From positions 19,862,469 to 19,926,468 of the forward strand of contig NC_092228.1 in NCBI RefSeq assembly GCF_036320965.1: a stretch of DNA of 64,000 nucleotides. Reading direction: 5' to 3'. The notes beneath the pieces are model-generated. The model was given only the letters and a program-made list of their open reading frames with translations. It had not been told where the DNA came from and did not search any database. A program made the translations under genes and the position numbers. The stretch comes from Panulirus ornatus. Taxonomy: Eukaryota; Arthropoda; Malacostraca; Decapoda; Palinuridae. Below are positions 22,001 through 32,317 of this stretch, piece after piece (position 1 is the stretch's first letter; each line of letters starts with the position of its first letter).

Positions 22001-22596
22001 GCTCACGAGCGAGGCGTATGGTGCACGCTTCAGTTTTGTCGGGTCACAAGGGAGTCCACAAGGAGGACAGATCACAGGAGACCTGGTCATCCATAGTGAG
22101 GTCATCTGCATCGTAAGTTAGGTTTTTGGGGGCAGAAAGTAAGGTAGTAAAGCAGAGGTTACCCCCCACCCACCCACCTCTCCCTCCTTCTCAACGTAGA
22201 GTGTTGGGGGTGGGGGGATGATACTGCCATGGATGTTTTATAGGAAATTGTGCACGAGAAAAGTCCTCCTGCTATTTGGACAGTCGGCTGCATTGAGGCT
22301 CTGAAAGATGGACTTAAAATGAAACACTTCGATGTAGGATTATTCAGTGAAGAAGAATATCATGGTGGATTATGTGTCTTATCTTGAGCTGAAGATAATG
22401 TTATCATACACTACAATGTTAATCCTATCGTTTAACATTGGATACCTGGGGGGGGGGGGGGGGTAAGAGTAGTATCCACATGGTTGTACATGATCTGGTT
22501 AGGTTGATTCTAACGTTTTTCTTTATTCTAATACCATTAGCATGAATGATAGTGGCCCACAGGTAATTCCAAGTGTTCGTCTTCACATCAGAGTGG

Positions 22597-22643
<47 letters not shown>

Positions 22644-22730
22644 TGTGTGTGTCTGTGTGTATGTAGGTCAGCCAGATATGACGTAGGTGTGAGTGATAAC
22701 CTTGGTGAGCCTTTATGATGGAGGAGATAA
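22001..22730. other. Unique segment with poly-G and GT tracts
   Basis: Single-copy-looking sequence containing a 16-base G run (22448-22463) and a GT tract (22599-22661, continuing imperfectly to about 22680). No coding signal seen. Confidence 0.5.
22599..22661. repeat. (GT)n microsatellite
   Basis: GT dinucleotide tract with a few CT interruptions at its right end. Confidence 0.96.
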
Positions 22731-22732
22731 AG

Positions 22733-23010
22733 GTATCATACCACATTATGTATCATACCACATTATGTATCATACCACATTATGTATCATACCACATTAT
22801 GTATCATACCACATTATGTATCATACCACATTATGTATCATACCACATTATGTATCATACCACATTATGTATCATACCACATTATGTATCATACCACATT
22901 ATGTATCATACCACATTATGTATCATACCACATTATGTATCATACCACATTATGTATCATACCACATTATGTATCATACCACATTATGTATCATACCACA
23001 TTATGTATCA
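22733..23010. repeat. 17-bp minisatellite, about 16 identical copies
   Basis: Tandem copies of TATCATACCACATTATG with no substitution that I can find until the last unit, where it changes to TATCATTACAC. Such uniformity beside older, varied arrays suggests very recent expansion. The unit has no stop codon in any plus frame and 17 is not a multiple of 3, so all three plus frames read the same 17-residue cyclic peptide. Confidence 0.97.
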
Positions 23011-23147
23011 TTACACACAAGTCCGGTAAGTTACGTCCAGTGAAGGACGACACAGTCATGGTAAACCACACATCCCCGAGCTGGGCACAGTGGTGTGCAC
23101 GGTGGTGTATCATGTCACCGAGTTTGTTGAGAGACGTGTCATGGGGT

Positions 23148-23150
<3 letters not shown>

Positions 23151-23227
<77 letters not shown>
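23151..23227. repeat. (GA)n microsatellite
   Basis: GA dinucleotide tract of about 77 bp. Confidence 0.98.
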
Positions 23228-23229
<2 letters not shown>

Positions 23230-23379
23230 TGTGGGGAGGGAGGATATTACCTAATCAGTGAATCCTGAAGTGTGAGGGAGATTGGTGGATCCTGCATACA
23301 GTGTGAATCGTGTCCAGCATGACTTCGTGGTGTGAATCGTCCAGTCAGCACCTGGTGATCCTGAGTACCTAGTCTTATC

Positions 23380-23482
<103 letters not shown>

Positions 23483-23691
23483 CGTAGTTCCTTAATCAGA
23501 CCTTATTATTTCTAGATTACACATTTATATGATTTTGATTACCCATCAGATTCGAGTGGCCACTTACCAATCAGATGCACCCTCCCTGGTCACAACTAAC
23601 GATTGGCTGATCAGTAACAGGAAAAGACGCGTCTTGCCCATCAGATCCATACTGTCGCCTGCTGATCAGAAGCCAGAGTTACCACACAGGC

Positions 23692-26575
23692 GTCAGGCGC
23701 TGTGGTCTGAGACTGGTCCTGGTGACATGAGGCGCTGTGGTCTGAAACTGGTCCTGGTGACATGAGGTGCTGTGGTCTGAGACTGGTCCTGGTGACATGA
23801 GGTGCTGTGGTCTGAGACTGGTCCTGGTGACATGAGGCGCTGTGGTCTGAGACTGGTCCTGGTGACATGAGGTGCTGTGGTCTGAGACTGGTCCTGGTGA
23901 CATGAGGTGCTGTGGTCTGAGACTGGTTCTGGTGACATGAGGCGCTGTGGTCTGAGACTGGTTCTGGTGACATGAGGTGCTGTGGTCTGAGACTGGTCCT
24001 GGTGACATGAGGTGCTGTGGTCTGAGACTGGTCCTGGTGACATGAGGCACTGTGGTCTGAGACTAGTCCTAGTGACATGAGCCACTATGGTCTAAGATTC
24101 GTCCTGGTGACATGAGCCGCTGTGGTCCGAGACTGATCTTGGTGATATGAGGCGCTGTGGTCTGAGACTGGTCCTGGTGACATGAGACACTGTGGTCTGA
24201 GACTGGTCCTGGTGACATGAGGCGCTGTGGTCTGAGACTGGTCCTGGTGACATGAGCCGCTGTGGTCCGAGACTGATCTTGGTGATATGAGGCGCTGTGG
24301 TCTGAGACTGACCCTGGTGACATGAGACACTGTGGTCTGAGACTGGTCCTGGTGACATGAGGCGCTGTGGTCTGAGACTGGTCCTGGTGACATGAGGCGC
24401 TATGGTCTGAAACTGGTCCTGGTGACATGAGGCGCTGTGGTCTGAGACTGGTCCTGGTGACATAAGGCGCTGTGGTCTGAAACTGGTCCTGGTGACATAA
24501 GGCGCTGTGGTCTGAGACTGGTCCTGGTGACATAAGGCGCTGTGGTCTGAAACTGGTCCTGGTGACATAAGGCGCTGTGGTCTGAGACTGGTCCTGGTGA
24601 CATGAGGCGCTGTGGTCTGAGACTGGTCCTGGTGACATAAGGCGCTGTGGTCTGAGACTGGTCCTGGTGACATGAGCCGCTGTGGTCTGAGACTGATCTT
24701 GGTGATATGAGGCGCTGTGGTCTGAGACTGACCCTGGTGACATGAGACACTGTGGTCTGAGACTGGTCCTGGTGACATGAGGCGCTGTGGTCTGAGACTG
24801 ATCCTGGTGACATGAGGCGTTTGACATGAGGCGCTGTGGTCCTGAGACTGGTCCTGGTGCACATGAGGCGCTATGGTCTGAAACTGGTCCTGGTGGACAT
24901 GAGGCGCTGTGGTCTGAGACTGGTCCTGGTGACATAAGGCGCTGTGGTCTGAAACTGTCCTGGTGACATAAGGCGCTGTGGTCTGAGACTGGTCCTGGTG
25001 ACATAAGGCGCTGTGGTCTGAGACTGGTCCTGGTGACATAGAGGCGCTGTGGTCTGAGACTGGTCTGGTGACATGAGGCGCTGTGGTCTGAGACTGGTCC
25101 TGGTGACATGAGGCGCTGTGGTCTGAGACTGGTCCTGGTGACATGAGGCGCTGTGGTCTGATAACTGGTCCTGGTGACATGAGGCGCTGTGGTCTGAGAC
25201 TGATCCTGGTGACATGAGGCACTGTGGTCTGAGACTGGTCCTGGTGACATGAGGCGCTGTGGTCTGAGACTGGTCCTGGTGACATGAGGCGCTGTGGTCT
25301 GAGACTGGTCCTGGTGACATGAGGCGCTGTGGTCTGAGACTGGTCCTGGTGACATGAGGCGCTGTGGTCTGAGACTGATCCTGGTGACATGAGGCGCTGT
25401 GGTCTGAGACTGGTCCTGGTGACATGAGGCGCTGTGGTCTGAGACTGGTCCTGGTGACATGAGGCGCTGTGGTCTGAGACTGGTCCTGGTGACATGAGGC
25501 GCTGTGGTCTGAAACTGGTCCTGGTGACATGAGGCGCTGTGGTCTGAGACTGGTCCTGGTGACATGAGGCGCTGTGGTCTGAGACTGGTCCTGGTGACAT
25601 AAGGCGCTGTGGTCTGAAACTGGTCCTGGTGACATGAGGCGCTGTGGTCTGAGACTGGTCCTGGTGACATAAGGCGCTGTGGTCTGAGGACTGGTCCTGG
25701 TGACATGAGCCGCTGTGGTCTGAGACTGATCCTGGTGATATGAGGCGCTGTGGTCTGAGACTGGTCCTGGTGACATGAGGCGCTGTGGTCTGAGACTGGT
25801 CCTGGTGACATAAGGCGCTGTGGTCTGAAACTGGTCCTGGTGACATAAGGCGCTGTGGTCTGAGACTGGTCCTGGTGACATGAGGCGCTGTGGTCTGAGA
25901 CTGGTCCTGGTGACATAAGGCGCTGTGGTCTGAGACTGGTCCTGGTGACATGAGCCGCTGTGGTCTGAGACTGATCTTGGTGATATGAGGCGCTGTGGTC
26001 TGAGACTGGTCCTGGTGACATGAGGCGCTGTGGTCTGAGACTGGTCCTGGTGACATGAGGCGCTGTGGTCTGAGACTGGTCCTGGTGACATGAGGCGCTG
26101 TGGTCTGAAACTGGTCCTGGTGACATGAGGCGCTGTGGTCTGAGACTGATCCTGGTGACATGAGGCACTGTGGTCTGAGACTGGTCCTGGTGACATGAGG
26201 CGCTGTGGTCTGAAACTGGTCCTGGTGACATGAGGCGCTGTGGTCTGAGACTGATCCTGGTGACATGAGGCGCTGTGGTCTGAGACTGGTCCTGGTGACA
26301 TGAGGCGCTGTGGTCTGAAACTGGTCCTGGTGGCATGAGGCGCTGTGGTCTGAGACTGATCCTGGTGACATGAGGCACTGTGGTCTGAGACTGGTCCTGG
26401 TGACATGAGGCGCTGTGGTCTGAAACTGGTCCTGGTGACATGAGGCGCTCTGGTCTGAGACTGGCCCTGGTGACATGAGGCACTGTGGTCTGAGACTGGT
26501 CCTGGTGACATGAGGCGCTGTGGTCTGAGACTGATCCTGGTGACATGAGGTGCTGTGGTCTGAAACTGACCTGTT
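23692..26575. repeat. 35-bp minisatellite array, about 82 copies
   Basis: Tandem units of 35 bp with the core TGGTCTGAGACTGGTCCTGG. Variants (CATGAGG or CATAAGG, GAGACTG or GAAACTG, GGTCC or GATCC, CCGCTG) repeat in block order, showing multi-unit duplications. Between about 24815 and 25165 many units have 1-2 bp insertions or losses. The minus strand has no stop in any register; as 35 is 2 mod 3, all three registers read the same 35-residue repeat and give frames of 825, 831 and 581 codons. I see no domain, signal peptide or fixed start, and treat it as non-coding. Confidence 0.95.
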
Positions 26576-26611
26576 GACGTTAGCCACTGTGATCTGAAAA
26601 CTTTTGTTAGT

Positions 26612-26614
<3 letters not shown>

Positions 26615-26702
<88 letters not shown>
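26615..26702. repeat. (AT)n tract at head of a short element
   Basis: AT tract of about 88 bp that runs directly into the head (ATTATCCCTGGGGATAGG) of the plus-strand short element. Confidence 0.98.
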
Positions 26703-26705
<3 letters not shown>

Positions 26706-26958
26706 CCCTGGGGATAGGGGATTAAGAATACTTCCCACGTATTCCCTGCGTGTCGTAGAAGGCGACTAAAAGGGGAGGGAGCGGGGGGCCGGAAATCCTC
26801 CCCTCTCGTTTTTTTTTTTTTTTTTTTTTAATTTTCCAAAAGAAGGAACCGAGAAGGGGGCCAGGTGAGGATATTCCAAAAAAGGCCCAGTCCTCTGTTC
26901 TTAACGCTACCTCGCCAACGCGGGAAATGGCAAATAGTTTAAAAGAAAAAGAAAAGAA

Positions 26959-26960
<2 letters not shown>
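26701..26960 (+). mobile_element. Short non-autonomous RTE-related element, copy A
   Basis: A 260-bp element with a head matching the 5' end of the RTE-like element at 29049 (ATTATCCCTGGGGATAGG, then CACGTATTCCCTGCGTGTCG) and a tail with CGCTACCTCGCCAACGCGGG, similar to the RTE 3' motif. Between them lie a T-run and a middle block with GAGAAGGGGGCCAGGTGAGG. It has no open frame. Both ends lie in (AT)n. It is paired with an inverted copy at 27043-27291. I infer that it is moved by the RTE machinery; that is not shown by the sequence. Confidence 0.8.
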
Positions 26961-27028
<68 letters not shown>

Positions 27029-27042
27029 ATATATATATATAT
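26961..27042. repeat. (AT)n at the centre of an inverted element pair
   Basis: AT tract (with a small ATGTATGT interruption) between the tails of copies A and B; it is the centre of a 750-bp palindrome. Confidence 0.98.
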
Positions 27043-27290
27043 TCTTTTCTTTCATACTATTCGCCATCTCCCGCATAAGCAAGGTAGCGTTAAGAACAGA
27101 GGACTGGGCCTTTGAGGGAATATCCTCACCTGGCCCCCTTCTCGGTTCCTTCTTTTTGAAAAAAAAAAAAAGAAAATAAAAACGAGAGGGGAGGATTTCC
27201 AGCCCCCCGCTCCCTCCCCTTTTAGTCGCCTTCTACGACACGCAGGGAATACGTGGGAAGTATTCCTTCTCCCCTATCCCCAGGGATAAA

Positions 27291-27291
<1 letters not shown>
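27043..27291 (-). mobile_element. Short non-autonomous RTE-related element, copy B
   Basis: Inverted counterpart of copy A, alike along the whole length with scattered substitutions and different lengths of the A/T homopolymer. The tail motif has drifted (GCATAAGCAAGGTAGCG on the plus strand). The head ends with CCCCAGGGATAAAATG and passes into (AT)n at 27293. Confidence 0.8.

Positions 27292-27292
<1 letters not shown>

Positions 27293-27365
<73 letters not shown>
27293..27365. repeat. (AT)n tract at head of copy B
   Basis: AT tract of about 73 bp at the outer edge of the palindrome, mirroring 26615-26702. Confidence 0.98.
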
Positions 27366-27367
<2 letters not shown>

Positions 27368-28107
27368 AATGTGTTTATACTATAGTATTAGTTGGTGTTT
27401 ATGTTGATGAGACGATGCAAGTGTTGGTTATGTTGATGTTGTAGAGAGTATAATAGTTAGTTCACCATGATGATGGTGAGGTTACACGTCCCATCATAAT
27501 GCCTGCCTGTGAACCGATCGCCTCTCTCACCATACAAAAACCTGCGCTTCATTATAGCGGCCAGTTTCACGCCGCTACCGACATTATCTCTCACAATATC
27601 ACTGTAGCAGTCTGTAAGCCCTCCTGTGCCTCCTGGCATTTATAATCCCCTTTGCACCAAGCGCTCTCAATGGAATCTAATAATCTTTTATGTGCACGAT
27701 AGGAGATCCGAATGCCTCTCTTTGCAATCAGATCCTGTTGCTCCGGGCGGACTATAGAGGATCAGTTCCTGTGCTCCAGCCGGACTATAGAGGATCAGAT
27801 CCTGTGCTTCAAGCGGACTATAGAGGATTAGGCCTCGTCCAACGGTGGTCCCCGCCCAGACTGACCTTACCCGCTCGCCCTGGGTTACCTGTGGCTGGCC
27901 AGACCTCGACCATACCTCCCTCCTCCTCCTCCTCCTCCTCCATCAGTGATACGTTTAATTTATTTAATTTATTTATCAATTTAGTGTTGCTGGCTTGCCA
28001 CACCTGCCTACAACAGTGTTAGCTCACAGCGAAGGTTTTTAGTTCTTTATTTGTGTATGTGGTATAATTTGTGATTCCACCCATTCTTATTATTTTTGTT
28101 TCTATTA
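27366..28107. other. Unique segment
   Basis: About 740 bp of apparently single-copy sequence. It holds three imperfect copies of an approximately 33-bp unit with CGGACTATAGAGGATCAG (27748-27835) and a CTC run near 27918. A 60-codon minus frame at 27457-27639 has mixed composition and an ATG start, but resembles nothing I know. Confidence 0.5.
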
Positions 28108-28207
28108 TTATACTTGGTTTCCGTTTCCTGCGTTAGCGAGGTAGAGCCAGGAAGCAGACGAAGAAAGACTCATCCACGCATATACACGTACATATACATA
28201 CATATCA

Positions 28208-28208
<1 letters not shown>
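28108..28208 (-). mobile_element. RTE 3'-UTR tail relic
   Basis: On the minus strand this is a diverged copy of the RTE-like 3' tail: GCGTTAGCGAGGTAG (plus strand) corresponds to the tail motif, followed by CAGACGAAGAAAGACTCATC and a run of ATACAT-type sequence as in the full 3' UTR. It runs into (AT)n at 28210. Confidence 0.7.

Positions 28209-28209
<1 letters not shown>

Positions 28210-28284
<75 letters not shown>
28210..28284. repeat. (AT)n microsatellite
   Basis: AT tract between the RTE tail relic and the tail of short-element copy C. Confidence 0.98.
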
Positions 28285-28285
<1 letters not shown>

Positions 28286-28523
28286 TTTTTTTTCAAACTA
28301 TTCGCCATTTCCCGTGTTAGCGAGGTAGCGTTAAGAACAGAGGACTGGGCCTTTGAGGGAATATCCTCACCTGGCCCCCTTTCTCCGTTCCTTCTTTTGG
28401 AAAATTAAAAAAAAAAAAACGAAAGGGGAGGATTTCCAGCCCCCCCGCTCCCTCCCCTTTTAGTCGCCTTCTACGACACGCAGGGAATACGTGGGAAGTA
28501 TTCTATCTCCCCTATCCCAAGGG

Positions 28524-28526
<3 letters not shown>
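28285..28526 (-). mobile_element. Short non-autonomous RTE-related element, copy C
   Basis: A 240-bp minus-strand copy of the element described at 26701, with the same three blocks: tail (CCCGTGTTAGCGAGGTAGCG on the plus strand), middle block and head ending TATCCCAAGGGATA. Both ends run into (AT)n. Confidence 0.8.

Positions 28527-28592
<66 letters not shown>
28527..28592. repeat. (AT)n microsatellite
   Basis: AT tract of about 66 bp at the head of copy C. Confidence 0.98.
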
Positions 28593-28594
<2 letters not shown>

Positions 28595-28959
28595 TGCAAC
28601 ACAAACCCCGCCAGGTGGTAGAGTTTCCCGCAGTGTATCGAGACAGACTTCCCCAGAACTTTTTTTTTAAAGGGGAAGTAAATGTTTATAGTTGTGTTAC
28701 TGGAGTGAGAGTTTTCATACATGGTGCTCTGACAAGAAAATAGTGAAATTGGAAAAAAATGTAGCTTAGACATTGAAGCTTATTGATAAAGTGGTTAAAT
28801 TGATGAGAACTGCTATTGACGTTTGTGTAAATAAATTATACATTTCCTTTTTCCATAGCCAGAGGTTGAATCATTATGTGACATTCATTTTTTCATTCAT
28901 TTCAAGCTAGAGGTTTCAGTTTTCTAAATTGTTTCTTACATTTTTCATATGTATATATA

Positions 28960-28963
<4 letters not shown>
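28593..28963. other. Unique spacer
   Basis: About 370 bp of A/T-rich single-copy-looking sequence; nothing recognised. Confidence 0.5.

Positions 28964-29023
<60 letters not shown>
28964..29023. repeat. (GT)n microsatellite with AT flanks
   Basis: GT tract merging on both sides into short GTATATAT runs just before the RTE head at 29049. Confidence 0.96.
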
Positions 29024-29030
<7 letters not shown>

Positions 29031-29172
29031 ATGTATATATATATGTATATTATCCCTGGGGATAGGGGTGAAAGAATACTTCCCACGTATTCCTCGCGTG
29101 TCGTAGAAAGCGACTAGAGGGGACGGGAGCGGGGGGCCAGAAATCCTCCCCTCCTTGTATTAACTTTCTAAA

Positions 29173-29823
29173 ATGGGAAACAGAAGAAGGAGTCACGCGG
29201 GGAGTGCTCATCCTCCTCGAAGGCTCAGAGTGGGGTGCCTAAATGTGTGTGGATGTAACCAAGATGTGAAAAAAGTAGAGATAGGTAGTATGTTTGAGGA
29301 AAGGAACCTGGATGTTTTGGCTCTGAGTGAAACGAAGCTCAAGGGTAAAGGGGAAGAGTGGTTTGGGAATGTCTGGGGAGTAAAGTCAGGGGTTAGTGAG
29401 AGGACAAGAGCAAGGGAAGGAGTAGCAATACTCCTGAAACAGGAGTTGTGGAAGTATGTGATAGAATGTAAGAAAGTAAATTCTCGATTAATATGGGTAA
29501 AACTGAAAGTTGATGGAGAGAGGTGGGTGATTATTGGTGCATATGCACCTGGGCATGAGAAGAAAGATCATGAGAGGCAAGTGTTTTGGGAGCAGCTGAA
29601 TGAGTGTGTTAGTGGTTTTGATGCACGAGGCCGGGTTATAGTGATGGGTGATTTGAATGCAAAGGTGAGTAATGTGGCAGTTGAGGGAATAATTGGTATA
29701 CATGGGGTGTTCAGTGTTGTAAATGGAAATGGTGAAGAGCTTGTAGATTTATGTGCTGAAAAAGGACTGATGATTGGGAATACCTGGTTAAAAAGCGAGA
29801 TATACATAAGTATACTTATGTAA
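29173..29823 (+). CDS. RTE endonuclease (APE/EEP) N-terminal part, frame ends early
   Basis: This frame encodes the endonuclease that nicks target DNA to prime reverse transcription. Visible family motifs are LNVCGCNQD (about residues 18-26), LSETKLKG with the metal-binding Glu (about 51-58), IGAYAP (about 117-122) and MGDLNAKV with the catalytic Asp and Asn (about 157-164). The ATG at 29173 is the first in frame after the UTR-like head. True homology stops near residue 206: a missing base in TGGTTAAAAAGCG (about 29785-29797) shifts the frame, and the last 11 residues before the stop at 29823 are not native. The endonuclease tail (SDH motif) is in the next frame. Confidence 0.85.
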   Translation: MGNRRRSHAGSAHPPRRLRVGCLNVCGCNQDVKKVEIGSMFEERNLDVLALSETKLKGKGEEWFGNVWGVKSGVSERTRAREGVAILLKQELWKYVIECKKVNSRLIWVKLKVDGERWVIIGAYAPGHEKKDHERQVFWEQLNECVSGFDARGRVIVMGDLNAKVSNVAVEGIIGIHGVFSVVNGNGEELVDLCAEKGLMIGNTWLKSEIYISILM

Positions 29824-32168
29824 GTAGGAGAGATGGCCAGAGAGCGTTATTGGATTACGTGTTAATTGACAGGCGTGCGAAAGAGAGACTTTTGGATGTT
29901 AATGTGCTGAGAGGTGCAACTGGAGGGATGTCTGATCATTATCTTGTGGAGGCTAAGGTGAAGATTTGTATGGGTTTTCAGAAAAGAAGAGTGAATGTTG
30001 GGGTGAAGAGGGTGGTGAGAGTAAGTGAGCTTGGGAAGGAGACCTGTGTGAGGAAGTACCAGGAGAGACTGAGTACAGAATGGAAAAAGGTGAGAACAAT
30101 GGAAGTAAGGGGAGTGGGGGAGGAATGGGATGTATTTAGGGAATCAGTGATGGATTGCGCAAAAGATGCTTGTGGCATGAGAAGAGTGGGAGGTGGGTTG
30201 ATTAGAAAGGGTAGTGAGTGGTGGGATGAAGAAGTAAGAGTATTAGTGAAAGAGAAGAGAGAGGCATTTGGACGATTTTTGCAGGGAAAAAATGCAATTG
30301 AGTGGGAGATGTATAAAAGAAAGAGACAGGAGGTCAAGAGAAAGGTGCAAGAGGTGAAAAAAAGGGCAAATGAGAGTTGGGGTGAGAGAGTATCATTAAA
30401 TTTTAGAGAGAATAAAAAGATGTTCTGGAAGGAGGTAAATAAAGTGCGTAAGACAAGGGAGCAAATGGGAACTTCAGTGAAGGGCGCAAATGGGGAGGTG
30501 ATAACAAGTAGTGGTGATGTGAGAAGGAGATGGAGTGAGTATTTTGAAGGTTTGTTGAATGTGTTTGATGATAGAGTGGCAGATATAGGGTGTTTTGGTC
30601 GAGGTGGTGTGCAAAGTGAGAGGGTTAGGGAAAATGATTTGGTAAACAGAGAAGAGGTAGTGAAAGCTTTGCGGAAGATGAAAGCCGGCAAGGCAGCAGG
30701 TTTGGATGGTATTGCAGTGGAATTTATTCAAAAAGGGGGTGACTGTATTGTTGACTGGTTGGTAAGGTTATTTAATGTATGTATGATTCATGGTGAGGTG
30801 CCTGAGGATTGGCGGAATGCGTGCATAGTGCCATTGTACAAAGGCAAAGGGGATAAGAGTGAGTGCTCAAATTACAGAGGTATAAGTTTGTTGAGTATTC
30901 CTGGTAAATTATATGGGAGGGTATTGATTGAGAGGGTGAAGGCATGTACAGAGCATCAGATCGGGGAAGAGCAGTGTGGTTTCAGAAGTGGTAGAGGATG
31001 TGTGGATCAGGTGTTTGCTTTGAAGAATGTATGTGAGAAATACTTAGAAAAGCAAATGGATTTGTATGTAGCATTTATGGATCTGGAGAAGGCATATGAT
31101 AGAGTTGATAGAGATGCTCTGTGGAAGGTATTAAGAATATATGGTGTGGGAGGAAAGTTGTTAGAAGCAGTGAAAAGTTTTTATCGAGGATGTAAGGCAT
31201 GTGTACGTGTAGGAAGAGAGGAAAGTGATTGGTTCTCAGTGAATGTAGGTTTGCGGCAGGGGTGTGTGATGTCTCCATGGTTGTTTAATTTGTTTATGGA
31301 TGGGGTTGTTAGGGAGGTAAATGCAAGAGTTTTGGAAAGAGGGGCAAGTATGAAGACTGTTGAGGATGAGAGAGCTTGGGAAGTGAGTCAGTTGTTGTTC
31401 GCTGATGATACAGCGCTGGTGGCTGATTCATGTGAGAAACTGCAGAAGCTGGTGACTGAGTTTGGTAAAGTGTGTGGAAGAAGAAAGTTAAGAGTAAATG
31501 TGAATAAGAACAAGGTTATTAGGTACAGTAGGGTTGAGGGTCAAGTCAATTGGGAGGTGAGTTTGAATGGAGAAAAACTGGAGGAAGTGAAGTGTTTTAG
31601 ATATCTGGGAGTGGATCTGGCAGCGGATGGAACCATGGAAGCGGAAGTGGATCATAGGGTGGGGGAGGGGGCGAAAATTCTGGGGGCCTTGAAGAATGTG
31701 TGGAAGTCGAGAACATTATCTCGGAAAGCAAAAATGGGTATGTTTGAAGGAATAGTGGTTCCAACAATGTTGTATGGTTGCGAGGCGTGGGCTATGGATA
31801 GAGTTGTGCGCAGGAGGATGGATGTGCTGGAAATGAGATGTTTGAGGACAATGTGTGGTGTGAGGTGGTTTGATCGAGTGAGTAACGTAAGGGTAAGAGA
31901 GATGTGTGGAAATAAAAAGAGCGTGGTTGAGAGAGCAGAAGAGGGTGTTTTGAAGTGGTTTGGGCACATGGAGATAATGAGTGAGGAAAGATTGACCAAG
32001 AGGATATATGTGTCGGAGGTGGAGGGAACGAGGAGAAGAGGGAGACCAAATTGGAGGTGGAAAGATGGAGTGAAAAAGATTTTGTGTGATCGGGGCCTGA
32101 ACATGCAGGAGGGTGAAAGGAGGGCAAGGAATAGAGTGAATTGGAGCGATGTGGTATACCGGGGTTGA
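29793..32168 (+). CDS. RTE endonuclease tail plus reverse transcriptase, frame-shifted
   Basis: A 791-codon open stretch continuing the protein after the frameshift. It starts inside the endonuclease and has its final SDHYLV motif at 29931. The reverse transcriptase follows: AAGLDGI (box 1, about 30700), YRGISLL, GFRSGRGCVDQVF, the motif-A Asp in FMDLEKAYDRV (about 31075), GLRQGCVMSPWLF, and the catalytic FADDTAL (31398). The C-terminal part has YGCEAW and a region with WFGHM and RRGRPNWRW, typical of this LINE group. No start codon belongs to this segment on its own. All catalytic residues that I can check are kept, so the copy probably died recently. Confidence 0.88.
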   Translation, partial: KRDIHKYTYVSRRDGQRALLDYVLIDRRAKERLLDVNVLRGATGGMSDHYLVEAKVKICMGFQKRRVNVGVKRVVRVSELGKETCVRKYQERLSTEWKKVRTMEVRGVGEEWDVFRESVMDCAKDACGMRRVGGGLIRKGSEWWDEEVRVLVKEKREAFGRFLQGKNAIEWEMYKRKRQEVKRKVQEVKKRANESWGERVSLNFRENKKMFWKEVNKVRKTREQMGTSVKGANGEVITSSGDVRRRWSEYFEGLLNVFDDRVADIGCFGRGGVQSERVRENDLVNREEVVKALRKMKAGKAAGLDGIAVEFIQKGGDCIVDWLVRLFNVCMIHGEVPEDWRNACIVPLYKGKGDKSECSNYRGISLLSIPGKLYGRVLIERVKACTEHQIGEEQCGFRSGRGCVDQVFALKNVCEKYLEKQMDLYVAFMDLEKAYDRVDRDALWKVLRIYGVGGKLLEAVKSFYRGCKACVRVGREESDWFSVNVGLRQGCVMSPWLFNLFMDGVVREVNARVLERGASMKTVEDERAWEVSQLLFADDTALVADSCEKLQKLVTEFGKVCGRRKLRVNVNKNKVIRYSRVEGQVNWEVSLNGEKLEEVKCFRYLGVDLAADGTMEAEVDHRVGEGAKILGALKNVWKSRTLSRKAKMGMFEGIVVPTMLYGCEAWAMDRVVRRRMDVLEMRCLRTMCGVRWFDRVSNVRVREMCGNKKSVVERAEEGVLKWFGHMEIMSEERLTKRIYVSEVEGTRRRGRPNWRWKDGVKKILCDRGLNMQEGERRARNRVNWSDVVYRG

Positions 32169-32317
32169 CGTGCTGTCAGTGGATTGAATCAAGGCATGTG
32201 AAGCGTCTGGGGTAAACCATGGAAAGCTGTGTAGGTATGTATATTTGCGTGTGTGGACGTATGTATATACATGTGTATGGGGGGGGGGGTTGGGCCATTT
32301 CTTTCGTCTGTTTCCTT

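Noticed and set aside
24069..26587. 825- and 831-codon minus-strand open frames (SPGPVSDHSAS-type repeats)
   Set aside because: Both are the same cyclic peptide in different registers of the 35-bp array; no domain, signal peptide or defined start.
28108..28320. Open frames of alternating Tyr and Ile over AT tracts (here, 34150, 35054, 38809, 49028)
   Set aside because: Translation of (AT)n microsatellites.
29173..32168. Host craniofacial-development-type or nuclease gene
   Set aside because: Databases sometimes label this endonuclease domain so, but here it is followed by a reverse transcriptase and a LINE tail.
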